From positions 1-54,518 of the forward strand of contig SIAR01000015.1 in assembly GCA_009691705.1 (NCBI GenBank): a stretch of 54,518 nucleotides of DNA, in the 5' to 3' direction. The notes beneath the pieces are model-generated. The model worked only from the letters and a program-made list of their open reading frames with translations, did no database searches and was not told the DNA's origin. Shown piece after piece: positions 40,880-49,110 of the stretch (its first letter is position 1; every line of letters starts with the position of its first letter). Made by a program: the position numbers and the translations under genes. Source of the DNA: Phycisphaerales bacterium (lineage in GTDB: Bacteria; Planctomycetota; Phycisphaerae; Phycisphaerales; SM1A02).

Positions 40880-42217
40880 TCAACCCTTCGTGCCGATGGC
40901 CTTGAGAATCTCCGCTTTTAGATCGCCGGTGAGGTCGCCCTTGGGATCGAAACCCTGATGGACGTTGATGACCTTTCCATCGGTCCCGATGACGACAGTC
41001 GCTGGAATACCGTTGAAACCGTACTGTTTCACAACATTGCCTTCGAGGTCAAGCAGAGCTGGAAAGATGAACCCTTGCTTTGTCCAGTAGTCCGCGGACT
41101 TCTTCGCCGCGTCATCGCCACGCTCCCAAACATTGATTCCCAAGACCTGCACTGGTTGCTTGGTCTCCTCAACCCACTTCGCAAGGTCATTGATCGCTGG
41201 CAGTCCCTTTCGGCATGGTCCGCACCAGGTCGCCCAGAAGTCGATGACCACGATCTTGCCCTTGAGGTCGGCGAGAGTGACGGTCTTGCCGTTGAGGTCC
41301 TGCAACGAGAATCCAGGAGCTTCTGCGCCAACAGCGATCGCCTCTGGTTCGGTTGGGGCAAGTTCTGCGGGTGACGCAACCGCCTTGCGGCTGCCTGCAT
41401 CGAATGCGATGGGCGTGGCAAGTTTGTCCATGACCTTTGGATCCATCTTGAAGTTCACCATGAACCGGATGCCTTCTGGCGCACCTGGAGGGCTCATCAC
41501 GAGTGACATGGTCGAGACCAACTTCGTTGTTGGATTGACGCTGATCATGAGATCACTCTGCGCACCTGTGAGCAAGATCTGGTCGACGCCATCCTTAGTC
41601 TGAAATCCAGCGACCGTCTCAAATGCGCTGCCACCGAAGCTGAATGCCTCCAGCACTTTGCTAGTTGTGGTGCCGCGAAGGGCTGGGTGCGGGCATGGAA
41701 ACTCGAGCCCTTCTAACTTGGTCTTAAGCGTATTGCTCACGCTTCCATCAAGCGGCACTTCGATGTACTTGTCGGCTGATCCTTCGTCGACGTAGTAGAC
41801 CTTTCCACCGACAGAGATAAGTTGGCTCGCGCCAGCCTTGATCAACATGTCTTGTCCCGCACCGAGTTCAATCGACATCGAATCTTTTTGTTCGCCGCCA
41901 GGAATCTTGACCGACCATTCGATCGTGTCTGTCATCGCAGGAGCAGCGCGGTAAGCAGCGGCAACGGCATCCAAGCATGCTGTTCCCTTGGCGATCGCCT
42001 CGGGAGTCTTAGCGGCGGCATCGAACGACTGGGCGTTCATGTCAACCTTCGGGAACAGTGCGGCGAGTTGGGCGGGATCGATCTGCCCGTCCTGCGGACT
42101 CTCATCGGCTTCGGATGGAACTCCCGCTGGAGCAGGTGGCGTTGGAGTCTCTTGCGCGCAGGCGGCTGCGCAGATCAAGAGTGCTGGGATGGCAAAGAGG
42201 CGTGAATGTGACTTCAT
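40880..42217 (-). CDS. Exported TlpA/ResA-like thioredoxin-domain protein
   Basis: The 445-residue protein has a signal peptide (MKSHSRLFAIPALLICAAACAQ), possibly a lipoprotein. A unique N-terminal region of about 270 residues resembles LolA-like lipid-binding or DUF2092-type folds ('GQDMLIKAGASQLISVGGKV'). A C-terminal TlpA-type thioredoxin domain follows, with W-C-G-P-C-R-K in 'IDFWATWCGPCRKGLPAIND'. It probably reduces disulfides outside the cytoplasm. ATG 42217 was chosen over a TTG at 42229; the folK stop (42230-42232) is 12 bases upstream, making it part of the cinA-folK operon. Confidence 0.85.
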   Translation of the reverse strand: MKSHSRLFAIPALLICAAACAQETPTPPAPAGVPSEADESPQDGQIDPAQLAALFPKVDMNAQSFDAAAKTPEAIAKGTACLDAVAAAYRAAPAMTDTIEWSVKIPGGEQKDSMSIELGAGQDMLIKAGASQLISVGGKVYYVDEGSADKYIEVPLDGSVSNTLKTKLEGLEFPCPHPALRGTTTSKVLEAFSFGGSAFETVAGFQTKDGVDQILLTGAQSDLMISVNPTTKLVSTMSLVMSPPGAPEGIRFMVNFKMDPKVMDKLATPIAFDAGSRKAVASPAELAPTEPEAIAVGAEAPGFSLQDLNGKTVTLADLKGKIVVIDFWATWCGPCRKGLPAINDLAKWVEETKQPVQVLGINVWERGDDAAKKSADYWTKQGFIFPALLDLEGNVVKQYGFNGIPATVVIGTDGKVINVHQGFDPKGDLTGDLKAEILKAIGTKG

Positions 42218-42229
42218 TGTGAGATCCAA

Positions 42230-42751
42230 TCATTGGCGCGATGGGAGATGCGTGATACGGGTGCGCCACATGACGACACCATCGTTTTTTCCATCTGCGC
42301 AGAGAAGTGATAGTAGCAATTCACCCGTTGCAGGATGGGTGAGTGCTGCGTCGAGTTCAAGCAGCGGGCGCAGCACAAAAGGGCGCGTTGAAAGCCTTGG
42401 ATGGGGGATTTCGAGGTCGCAGTCAGCGATCACGCACTCGCCAAAGAGCAGGATGTCGAGGTCGATTGTGCGCGGCGCGTTGCGCTGCGCGGGATCGCGC
42501 ACGCGACCGAGCAGTTGCTCAATCGAGAGCAGCGCTCGCAAGAGCGCATGTGGCGAGAGTGTTGTGTGAATCTCGGCAACTGCGTTGAGATAGTGCGGCT
42601 GGGGGGGACCAATGGGGGCAGTCTCGTAGAGCGAACTGACCGCCGCGAGTTCGATTTCGTCGTGCGCCGCAAGCCGTGCGACCGCGTGGTCGATCGTGGC
42701 GGTGCGATCACCAAGATTTGAACCAAGTGCGATGAAGGCACGCCCGTTCAT
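42230..42751 (-). CDS. folK: 6-hydroxymethyl-dihydropterin pyrophosphokinase (HPPK)
   Basis: The 173-residue folate-pathway enzyme transfers pyrophosphate from ATP to the pterin. The start 'AFIALGSNLGDR', the loop 'SSLYETAPIG', and the signature 'QRNAPRTIDLDILLFG', with the Mg-binding D-x-D, are intact. 'IPHPRLSTRPFVLRPL' completes the active site. ATG 42751 overlaps the cinA stop by 4 bp, fixing the start. No other folate gene is near. Confidence 0.96.
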   Translation of the reverse strand: MNGRAFIALGSNLGDRTATIDHAVARLAAHDEIELAAVSSLYETAPIGPPQPHYLNAVAEIHTTLSPHALLRALLSIEQLLGRVRDPAQRNAPRTIDLDILLFGECVIADCDLEIPHPRLSTRPFVLRPLLELDAALTHPATGELLLSLLCADGKNDGVVMWRTRITHLPSRQ

Positions 42752-44058
42752 GGCGAATTCTTCGGGAGTGAGCAAACCTCGCCGAGCAGTTGCAATTCGC
42801 TCTGCTCGAGCAAAGCGAGGCGAAGAACTTGCAGAGCGATGGTCGCCGCGCGCAGCCGAATTGTTGCTCGATCTCCAGTGAAGCGAAACTCGCGTGCAAG
42901 TGCGCCCCCATCTGCAGCGCGATCGGCAACGGCGATGAAGACCGTTCCAACTGGTTTCTCGTTCGTCGCCCCCGTTGGACCGGCGATGCCAGTGGCACTA
43001 AGACCCCAGCGCACACCGGCCTGATGCGCCGCCGCCACTGCCATCGCGCGCGCGACCGGCGCGCTGACCGCCCCGTGCTGCTGCAACAGTTGCGGCGCAA
43101 CGCCGAGGAACTCACGCTTGAATTGGTTTGAATAGGAGATCCATCCACCTGCAAACCATTCGCTCGATCCTGAAGCGCTTGTGATGAGATGCCCGATGCC
43201 ACCGCCGGTGCAACTCTCAGCGAGCGCGACGCTTTCGCGGCGGATACGCAAGAGTTCTCCTAGCGCCTGCGAAAGTGATGTTTCGTCTCGACCAAACACG
43301 TAAGCCCCCCAGGCCTGTTCGACGTCGCATGCTGCTCGCTGGGCTCCACCACTGCGCGCGACACTGCCAGAGGCGCGAATGCGCGCGGTGACAGTCGCTC
43401 CGCTCGCCGTTGTGCCCACGAGTGGATTCGATCCACGCCCCATCAATGCGCGAATCTTCTCTGCGGCGGTGCTCTCTGGAAGTCCGCAGGAATGCACCGC
43501 GCAGAGTGCCACGCTGTCGCCGCCACTTGCCGCAACCAGTGCGTGCGCCGCTGGGATGACGTGCGCAATGAACATCGGTTGCATTTCGTGTGGGGGTCCT
43601 GGCAAACAGAAGAGTTGCGCACTGCCCACGCGCGCGGTGATTCCAGGAGCGGTGCCGTTTGGATTCGCCAGAAATGCTGCGCCCGCCGGGCAACACGCTT
43701 GCCGAAGGTTTGAAAGGGGCATCGTCACACCGCGCCGCGCAAATCGCTCTTCGAGCACGCGACGCTCGTAAGCGCTTTCGACGAGGTCGACGCAATCCAT
43801 CGCATCCGCGAGCGCTTCGCGTGTCAGATCATCTTCGGTTGGACCGAGCCCGCCAGTCGCAACGACCAGCGCAACTTGACTCGCAAGTTCTTTCATGGCG
43901 CGCGCAATCGCAGTGCGGTCGTCGGCAACGGTGCGGTGCTCGACCACCGTCACGCCCGCACCCAGCAACTCTTGTGCGATCCACCCACTGTTGCTCTGGG
44001 CAATCTGCCCGAGCGTCAACTCATCTCCAATTGAAAGGATTGCCGCACGCGAAGTCAT
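42748..44058 (-). CDS. cinA: CinA: nicotinamide-nucleotide amidase/pyrophosphatase-like protein
   Basis: The 436-residue two-domain protein has an N-terminal MoaB-like domain (about 1-170, 'ILSIGDELTLGQIAQSNSGW', 'ATGGLGPTEDDLTRE') and a C-terminal PncC amidase domain (about 270-430, 'ESCTGGGIGHLI', 'WFAGGWISYSNQFKREFLGV', 'GIAGPTGATNEKPVGTVFIA'). It deamidates nicotinamide mononucleotide in NAD recycling. TACGCT (minus, 44071-44066) ends 7 bases before ATG 44058, predicting a leaderless message. It is first in an operon with folK and the TlpA-like gene, and divergent from pyrF. Confidence 0.94.
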   Translation of the reverse strand: MTSRAAILSIGDELTLGQIAQSNSGWIAQELLGAGVTVVEHRTVADDRTAIARAMKELASQVALVVATGGLGPTEDDLTREALADAMDCVDLVESAYERRVLEERFARRGVTMPLSNLRQACCPAGAAFLANPNGTAPGITARVGSAQLFCLPGPPHEMQPMFIAHVIPAAHALVAASGGDSVALCAVHSCGLPESTAAEKIRALMGRGSNPLVGTTASGATVTARIRASGSVARSGGAQRAACDVEQAWGAYVFGRDETSLSQALGELLRIRRESVALAESCTGGGIGHLITSASGSSEWFAGGWISYSNQFKREFLGVAPQLLQQHGAVSAPVARAMAVAAAHQAGVRWGLSATGIAGPTGATNEKPVGTVFIAVADRAADGGALAREFRFTGDRATIRLRAATIALQVLRLALLEQSELQLLGEVCSLPKNSP

Positions 44059-44065
44059 CGCACTC

Positions 44066-44090
44066 AGCGTAGCGCCACGCGAGTTACTAT
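44066..44090. promoter_or_regulatory. Divergent -10 elements of cinA and pyrF
   Basis: TACGCT on minus (44071-44066) ends 7 bases before the cinA ATG. TACTAT on plus (44085-44090) ends 6 bases before the pyrF ATG. No good -35 is visible for either. Only 38 bases separate the two start codons. Confidence 0.45.
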
Positions 44091-44096
44091 CTCTTC

Positions 44097-44981
44097 ATGA
44101 CCCAGCCCGCAGTGCATCCCGCCGATCGCCTCATGCAGGCGATCGATTCGATCGGTTCACCGGTCTGCGTCGGGCTCGATCCCGTTGCCGAGAAAATGCC
44201 CGCCGCACTCGCAGGAAAGCCAATCGCCACGGCGCTCGCCGAGTTTGGAATGGGGATCATTCGGGCCGTCTCGGGAATCGTTCCATGCGTCAAGATTCAA
44301 TCGGCGTGCTACGAGCGGTTTGGTCCTGATGGAATGAAAGCGCTTGCGCAGACACTTGAGGTGGCGCGCGAATGCGGTCTCGTAACAATTCTGGATGGCA
44401 AACGCGGCGACATCGGCATTTCTGCCGAGCACTATGCCGCGGCGATATACGGCCAATACCGCGCCGACTGGGCAACTGTGAACTCATACCTCGGTATGGA
44501 TGGAATAGTCCCATTTCTTGGCCACGGTGGAGCGTTCGCTCTAGTTAGAACGTCGAATCCAGGTTCGGATGCGCTGCAATCCCTTCGCACCGCCGCGGGA
44601 CCGACCGTTTCAGAGACGGTTGCCGATCTCGTGGCGCACGCTGGACGATCGACTATCGGCGCGTGCGGCTACAGCGCACTCGGCGCAGTCGTTGGAGCCA
44701 CAAAGAGCCACGAAGCGGCCGCGCTTCGCGCGCGTATGCCGCAGCAGATCTTCTTGGTTCCAGGATTCGGCGCGCAAGGTGGAACTGTCGCAGACATCCT
44801 GCCGTGCTTTCACCAAGATGGGCGCGGAGCGCTCGTCACCGCAAGCCGCAGTGTGATCTTCGCGGCGGCAAGCGATCCATGTGATTGGACTTCTCCTATC
44901 CAGCGCGCCGCGACAGCATTCGCACACGAGGTGCGCCTCGGCATCCAACGCGCCGCACCTTCGCCCGCCCGTCAAGCATGA
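44097..44981 (+). CDS. pyrF: Orotidine-5'-phosphate decarboxylase (type 2)
   Basis: The 294-residue enzyme makes UMP. It is the longer type 2 (mycobacterial-like) form: 'VCVGLDPVAEKMP' at the start, the catalytic 'LDGKRGDIG' with K102 and D105, and 'FLVPGFGAQGG' for phosphate binding. ATG 44097 is 6 bases after a TACTAT. Its TGA overlaps the next ATG (ATGA), coupling it to a solute-binding protein. Confidence 0.95.
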   Translation: MTQPAVHPADRLMQAIDSIGSPVCVGLDPVAEKMPAALAGKPIATALAEFGMGIIRAVSGIVPCVKIQSACYERFGPDGMKALAQTLEVARECGLVTILDGKRGDIGISAEHYAAAIYGQYRADWATVNSYLGMDGIVPFLGHGGAFALVRTSNPGSDALQSLRTAAGPTVSETVADLVAHAGRSTIGACGYSALGAVVGATKSHEAAALRARMPQQIFLVPGFGAQGGTVADILPCFHQDGRGALVTASRSVIFAAASDPCDWTSPIQRAATAFAHEVRLGIQRAAPSPARQA

Positions 44982-46558
44982 ATCGACTAACGCTCTACAT
45001 CGCACTCTTGGCGGTCTTGGTGTTGACGATAACGCCAGTGCTGCTTTATCGCGGCGCACCGCGCGCAAGCGGCGTGCGAACACTTGTCATCGTGACTCCC
45101 CACAATGAGCAGATTCGCTCGGAATTCTCGAATGCATTCATGCGCTGGCATCAGAAGAACTTTGGCGAGCTGGTCGACGTCGCATGGAATGCTCCAGGTG
45201 GCACGACTGAGATTCGCCGAATGCTTGTGGCGCAGTACGAAGCGGCCCTGCGCCACGATGTTTCGCCGGGCGGCGATGCCGATCTGCTCTTCGGAGGTGG
45301 CTCGTACGAATTCGAATTGCTCAGCCGTCCACTGACGGTTGGATCCGGCGCAGACGTGCGAACAACAACAATCTTGCAGCCCTGCACTTGGCTGACCGCG
45401 AACGAACTCGCCGATCTCTACGGAACAAACACCGTCGATGGTCGACCACTTTATGATGCAAAGTTGCACTGGTTTGGCGTCGCATTGAGCACATTTGGAA
45501 TCGTCTCCAACGTTACGCAGTGCGAAGCGCGCGGCATTGATCCGCCCAAGTACTGGGCAGAACTCGCCAACCCAGCGCTCTTTGAAGCGATCGCACTTTC
45601 GAATCCTGCCCAGAGCGGATCGGTTGCGACGGCATTCGAAACGATTTTGCAACGCCTTGGATGGGAACGCGGATGGCAAGTGCTGCGAAGAGCCGCCGCA
45701 AACTCAAACCAGATTCTTGCCTCGAGTTCGGTCATCCCAACGACTGTTGGAAGCGGCGAATCGTGCGCTGGAATCGCCATCGACTTTTACGGTCGATACC
45801 AAGTGCAAGTGCTCCAAGATCACGCCCGCAAGACCCAACTGCCCTCGATCAATCGCCTCACATTTTGCACCCCCATTGGCGAGAGCGTGGTTGATGCAGA
45901 TCCAATCGCGATCTTGCGCGGCGCTCCCAACCTCGAACTCGCCAAACGATTCGTGCAGTTTTGCCTCTCGCTTGAGGGGCAATTGCTCTGGCAGCTGCCG
46001 CATGGGTCAGCGCCGCTCTGCGGATACCAACCCCCTGAGCACTATTCGCTGCGCCGCATGCCCGCCCGCCGCGCTGCGTATGAATGCTGCGAATCCTGCT
46101 TCGTTGACGCGGTTGATCCATTCGCCGAGCAATCACCGCTGGTAAGCGACCCAAACTTTCGCGACTTTGTTGCACCGATCTTCGTGTCGATGGCGATGGA
46201 TGACGCAACGCATCTGCGCGCGGCGTGGAGGGCTATCTTCTCCCACCCCGCCTATCCCCGAGGCGGTGGCATTATCACGGCCGCAGACGTGAGTGATCCA
46301 ACGCTCAAGGAATGGCTCACGGCGTTCGATTCGATGCCGACCGTCGCGGGCCCCGACAACGTTCTCTTTCATCTAAGGTCGGTTGCAGATCTCGCAGCCG
46401 TGCGCCAAGGATGGATCAAAGGAAAGTTTGCGGGCAAGGGGCTTTGGGATGAACGTGATCAACCCCGCACGCTGCTTCGCCAGCAATTCAGCGCATTTTT
46501 CTCAACGCAGTACCGACAGATCACGCAAGGCGCAGCCCGCGCCAATTTGACGCACTGA
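44978..46558 (+). CDS. Membrane-anchored extracellular solute-binding protein
   Basis: The 526-residue protein has an N-terminal hydrophobic segment (LYIALLAVLVLTITPVLLY) without an obvious cleavage site, then a type II periplasmic-binding fold like iron/putrescine binding proteins ('LVIVTPHNEQIRSEFSNAFM', 'PKYWAELANPALFEAIALSN', 'AIDFYGRYQV'). An extra C-terminal region of about 130 residues follows, including the Cys-rich 'YECCESCFVD'. No permease or ATPase gene is adjacent. ATG 44978 overlaps the pyrF stop. Ligand unknown; metal or organic anions are typical. Confidence 0.78.
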   Translation: MNRLTLYIALLAVLVLTITPVLLYRGAPRASGVRTLVIVTPHNEQIRSEFSNAFMRWHQKNFGELVDVAWNAPGGTTEIRRMLVAQYEAALRHDVSPGGDADLLFGGGSYEFELLSRPLTVGSGADVRTTTILQPCTWLTANELADLYGTNTVDGRPLYDAKLHWFGVALSTFGIVSNVTQCEARGIDPPKYWAELANPALFEAIALSNPAQSGSVATAFETILQRLGWERGWQVLRRAAANSNQILASSSVIPTTVGSGESCAGIAIDFYGRYQVQVLQDHARKTQLPSINRLTFCTPIGESVVDADPIAILRGAPNLELAKRFVQFCLSLEGQLLWQLPHGSAPLCGYQPPEHYSLRRMPARRAAYECCESCFVDAVDPFAEQSPLVSDPNFRDFVAPIFVSMAMDDATHLRAAWRAIFSHPAYPRGGGIITAADVSDPTLKEWLTAFDSMPTVAGPDNVLFHLRSVADLAAVRQGWIKGKFAGKGLWDERDQPRTLLRQQFSAFFSTQYRQITQGAARANLTH

Positions 46559-46586
46559 GTTTCTACACTTTCGCCGTGACTGACCC

Positions 46587-46937
46587 GTGACTGACACTAG
46601 TGCGCCACAACATCTTGAACTGCGCAGAAACGCAGGGCTCGTCGTGCGCTGGAATAGCACCGACTCTTCGTTCTTTCCGCTCGCGTTCTTGCGGCGGATG
46701 AGTCCCTCTGCCGATGCGCGAGCCCTGCGCGAAAGCCTGGCGTCAAATCCGCTGACTGTGATTCCAACGCCGGCAAACAATGCGCCACTTGCGGCGACGA
46801 GTGCGAATCTGGTGGGCAACTACGCGGTACGAATTCTGTTCAATGATGGCCATGACACTGGGTTGTACTCATGGAAGTATCTGCGCGAGATCGATCCACA
46901 CTTGAGCATCCCGCCGCTCGCTGAGCCGACATCGTGA
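46587..46937 (+). CDS. DUF971 (GBBH-like N-terminal) domain protein
   Basis: The 116-residue protein matches the small DUF971/gamma-butyrobetaine hydroxylase N-terminal-like family: 'LVVRWNSTDSSFFPLAFLRR', 'VGNYAVRILFNDGHDTGLYS' and 'WKYLREIDP'. Such proteins are linked to iron-sulfur or metal handling in some bacteria, but no reaction is established. The start is GTG 46587. TACACT (46564-46569) is 6 bases before an earlier GTG at 46576 that is followed by a stop after four codons; see findings. GTGA overlaps the next gene. Confidence 0.82.
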   Translation: MTDTSAPQHLELRRNAGLVVRWNSTDSSFFPLAFLRRMSPSADARALRESLASNPLTVIPTPANNAPLAATSANLVGNYAVRILFNDGHDTGLYSWKYLREIDPHLSIPPLAEPTS

Positions 46938-47416
46938 TCGAGGCGAGTGAGTTTCGAATCGAGTCGATTGCAGTGCCTGCGGCGATTGCGCCAGTGGCCG
47001 CATCGCCCTTCACGCTTTCTCTGCGCGTCTCAAACGTGAGTAACAGCGCATCGATCGCGCACGTCAGCAACGTCGAGTACTTGCGTTGGATCGACCGCAT
47101 CTGCGAATTGCACGGCGAATCATTCGGACTCTCCCGCGCTACGCTCTTGGCCGCAGGGCGAATGTGGTTCGTCTCGCGGCACGAGATCGACTATCAACGT
47201 GAATCATTTGCCGGCGATCACCTCGCCTGCGCCACGTGGATTTCAGCCGCAGGAAAAACGACGATTCAGCGCGAGACAGCGATCTGGAACCACGACTCAC
47301 AACTCTCGATCTGCCGAGCTACCAGTCGGTGGGTGTTGATCGAACTGGCCACACGAAAACCGCTGCGAATTTGCGAGTCAGAACTTCAGCTACTCCAACC
47401 ACTTACGCGCCGCTGA
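46934..47416 (+). CDS. Hotdog-fold acyl-CoA thioesterase-like protein
   Basis: The 160-residue 4HBT-type protein has the hotdog helix 'AHVSNVEYLRWIDRICELHG' and following strands 'FVSRHEIDYQRESFAGDHLA' and 'WISAAGKTTIQRETAIWN'. It is close to YbgC/fatty-acyl thioesterases, but the Asp four residues before the conserved His is Ala ('NSASIAHV'). Activity may be altered, or another acid may serve. GTG 46934 overlaps the DUF971 stop by 4 bp. A terminator follows about 180 bases downstream. Confidence 0.8.
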   Translation: MIEASEFRIESIAVPAAIAPVAASPFTLSLRVSNVSNSASIAHVSNVEYLRWIDRICELHGESFGLSRATLLAAGRMWFVSRHEIDYQRESFAGDHLACATWISAAGKTTIQRETAIWNHDSQLSICRATSRWVLIELATRKPLRICESELQLLQPLTRR

Positions 47417-47599
47417 GCCGCGCACCTGCCTGCGACTATTGCTGCGTGCGGCTGTCAGCGTGGTGATTGCGCGGATGCATCCCCCATTTACACAAGAAAT
47501 GCCCATCTTTTTTGTTGCGGAGCGCCATGGTTGTCCGAAAACAATGCAATCCCAATTGCGCGTGAGCAGTTCGGGCAGCAAGCATCTTTCTCCCCTCCG

Positions 47600-47639
47600 C
47601 CCCGCCGACTTCTTCAATGACGTCGGCTGGGGTTTTTTT
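47600..47639 (+). terminator. Rho-independent terminator
   Basis: CCCCGCCGAC pairs with GTCGGCTGGGG (one bulged T) around an 11- to 12-base loop, followed by TTTTTTT. It lies about 180 bases after the thioesterase stop. The 47417-47599 stretch before it holds no gene I can support. Confidence 0.93.
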
Positions 47640-47649
47640 CTCACGACAC

Positions 47650-47678
47650 TTGACCGATGCGCTCGGCGTGCGTTCAAT
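47650..47678 (+). promoter_or_regulatory. Predicted promoter of the small lipoprotein
   Basis: TTGACC (47650-47655), a 17-base spacer and TTCAAT (47673-47678). ATG 47687 starts 8 bases after the -10, so the leader is 0-3 bases. It stands directly after the preceding terminator's T-run. Confidence 0.6.
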
Positions 47679-47686
47679 AGAGGCAT

Positions 47687-47908
47687 ATGAAGAAACTCAC
47701 ATATCTGTTTGCTACGAGCATCATTCTTGGTCTTGCTGCTTGCGGCGATTCTGGTTCGTCCAAGATCACAAAGGTTCAGCCAAAGCCCCCAGTCGCAGAA
47801 GCAGACAAGGTCGTTGGTCCTGACGATGCATTCAATGCGAATCGCAAGTTGCAATCGACCAGCGAGGCGCCCCCAACGGCTCCTAAGAAGAAAAAGAAAA
47901 CAGACTGA
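47687..47908 (+). CDS. Small lipoprotein, function unknown
   Basis: The 73-residue protein has a clear lipoprotein signal (MKKLTYLFATSIILGLAAC, lipid-bearing C19). A short polar chain ends in a Lys-rich tail (PKKKKKTD). The mature part of about 54 residues has no recognisable domain; the basic tail could contact peptidoglycan or phosphate groups. It is flanked by its own promoter and terminator, so it is an independent and probably well-expressed unit. Confidence 0.8.
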   Translation: MKKLTYLFATSIILGLAACGDSGSSKITKVQPKPPVAEADKVVGPDDAFNANRKLQSTSEAPPTAPKKKKKTD

Positions 47909-47938
47909 TCGCTGCGCGCGTCTGCGCGATCAAACAGG

Positions 47939-49108
47939 TCAACTCATCATTCGCCGAAGGACACTCAGTCCTTCGGCGAGTTTTTGTTCGGGAGTAGCGA
48001 AGCTGATTCGGATGTGTGTGTCACGCGAACTAAAGACTCCCCCAGGGACAACGATGAGCCGTTCTGCCACGGCGCGCTCGGCAAACTGTGTTCCTGTGAG
48101 CCCGAGTCGCTTTGGAATCTCGATGAATGCATAAAACGCACCCTGTGAAACAGTGACATTTGTGACGTCGCACAGGGCGTTGACCACCTTGTCACGGCGC
48201 AACACATACCGCGCAATGATTGGCGATAGATCGACCTCGAAGCACTCGATCGCCGCCGCTTGCAATGGCGTCGGAGCGCATACAAACATGTACTGCTGCA
48301 ACTTCGCCATCTGTTGAATGAGTGACTTGGGTCCAGCGCCATATCCGAGGCGCCATCCTGTGCAACCGTAACTCTTTCCAAATCCCCGCACGAGTAGCAA
48401 CTGCGACGAAAATCGCGTGGGGCTTGGACAGCGCCCACCATCGAGTGCTTCGGGGAAGGTGAATGAGTCGTAGATCTCGTCAGAGATGAGCAGGATTCCA
48501 CGCGCGTCACAGAGGTCGACGATCGCCTTGAGTTCGTTGCTCGTAAGCACGACTCCGCATGGATTGCTCGGGCTGTCGATGATGACCATTTTGGTACGCG
48601 GGGTGATGAGCGGTGCAATGCGCTCGGCTGTCATGCGAAAATCTGGATATGTATCGCAGAGCACGGCCAGACCCCCTGCCATCTTTACGAATTGCGGATA
48701 CGCCACGAAATATGGGTCGGGAAGAATCACCTCATCGCCGTTTTCGATGAGTGCCAGCACCGCCAACACCAGAGCGCCCGTCGTGCCAGATGTCACGATT
48801 AGATCATTCTGATCGCTCGGCACCCATCCGATATCTTTGGTCAGATGTGACCAAATCGCGCTACGCAATTCGGGCAATCCCTGCGTGAGCGAGTAGCCGT
48901 TGCGGTCCCCTTCGATTGCCTTGATCGCTGCTTGCTTGATGCGATCATCGACGGGAAAGTCAGGCTGCCCAATCGAAAGATTGATCGGATCTTGAATCGA
49001 CGCACCCAAATCGAATGCGCGCCGAATGCCAGAAGCATCGATCGACTTCACGCGAGGCGTAAACAGTCGTTCGAAGTCCAACTTCCCAGCAGTCTGGGAG
49101 GATGTCAT
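47939..49108 (-). CDS. Class I PLP aminotransferase (aspartate aminotransferase-like)
   Basis: The 389-residue fold-type I aminotransferase has 'INLSIGQPDFPVD', N182 in 'SPSNPCG', D210 and Y213 in 'ISDEIYDSF', the Schiff-base K245 in 'GFGKSYGCTGWRLGYG', and a C-terminal substrate Arg in 'IRISFA'. The subgroup resembles AspC/PatA-type enzymes; the exact amino-acid pair is not readable. The start at 49108 is 2 bases after the stop of the small basic protein. A terminator for the convergent lipoprotein lies within its last codons. Confidence 0.92.
   Translation of the reverse strand: MTSSQTAGKLDFERLFTPRVKSIDASGIRRAFDLGASIQDPINLSIGQPDFPVDDRIKQAAIKAIEGDRNGYSLTQGLPELRSAIWSHLTKDIGWVPSDQNDLIVTSGTTGALVLAVLALIENGDEVILPDPYFVAYPQFVKMAGGLAVLCDTYPDFRMTAERIAPLITPRTKMVIIDSPSNPCGVVLTSNELKAIVDLCDARGILLISDEIYDSFTFPEALDGGRCPSPTRFSSQLLLVRGFGKSYGCTGWRLGYGAGPKSLIQQMAKLQQYMFVCAPTPLQAAAIECFEVDLSPIIARYVLRRDKVVNALCDVTNVTVSQGAFYAFIEIPKRLGLTGTQFAERAVAERLIVVPGGVFSSRDTHIRISFATPEQKLAEGLSVLRRMMS
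47952..47985 (+). terminator. Terminator embedded in the 3' end of the convergent aminotransferase
   Basis: An 11-bp perfect stem CGCCGAAGGAC / GTCCTTCGGCG with loop ACTCA is followed by AGTTTTTG. It serves the plus-strand lipoprotein gene but is encoded inside the coding sequence of the minus-strand aminotransferase (its final codons, 'SVLRRMMS' region). Confidence 0.9.
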
Positions 49109-49110
49109 CT

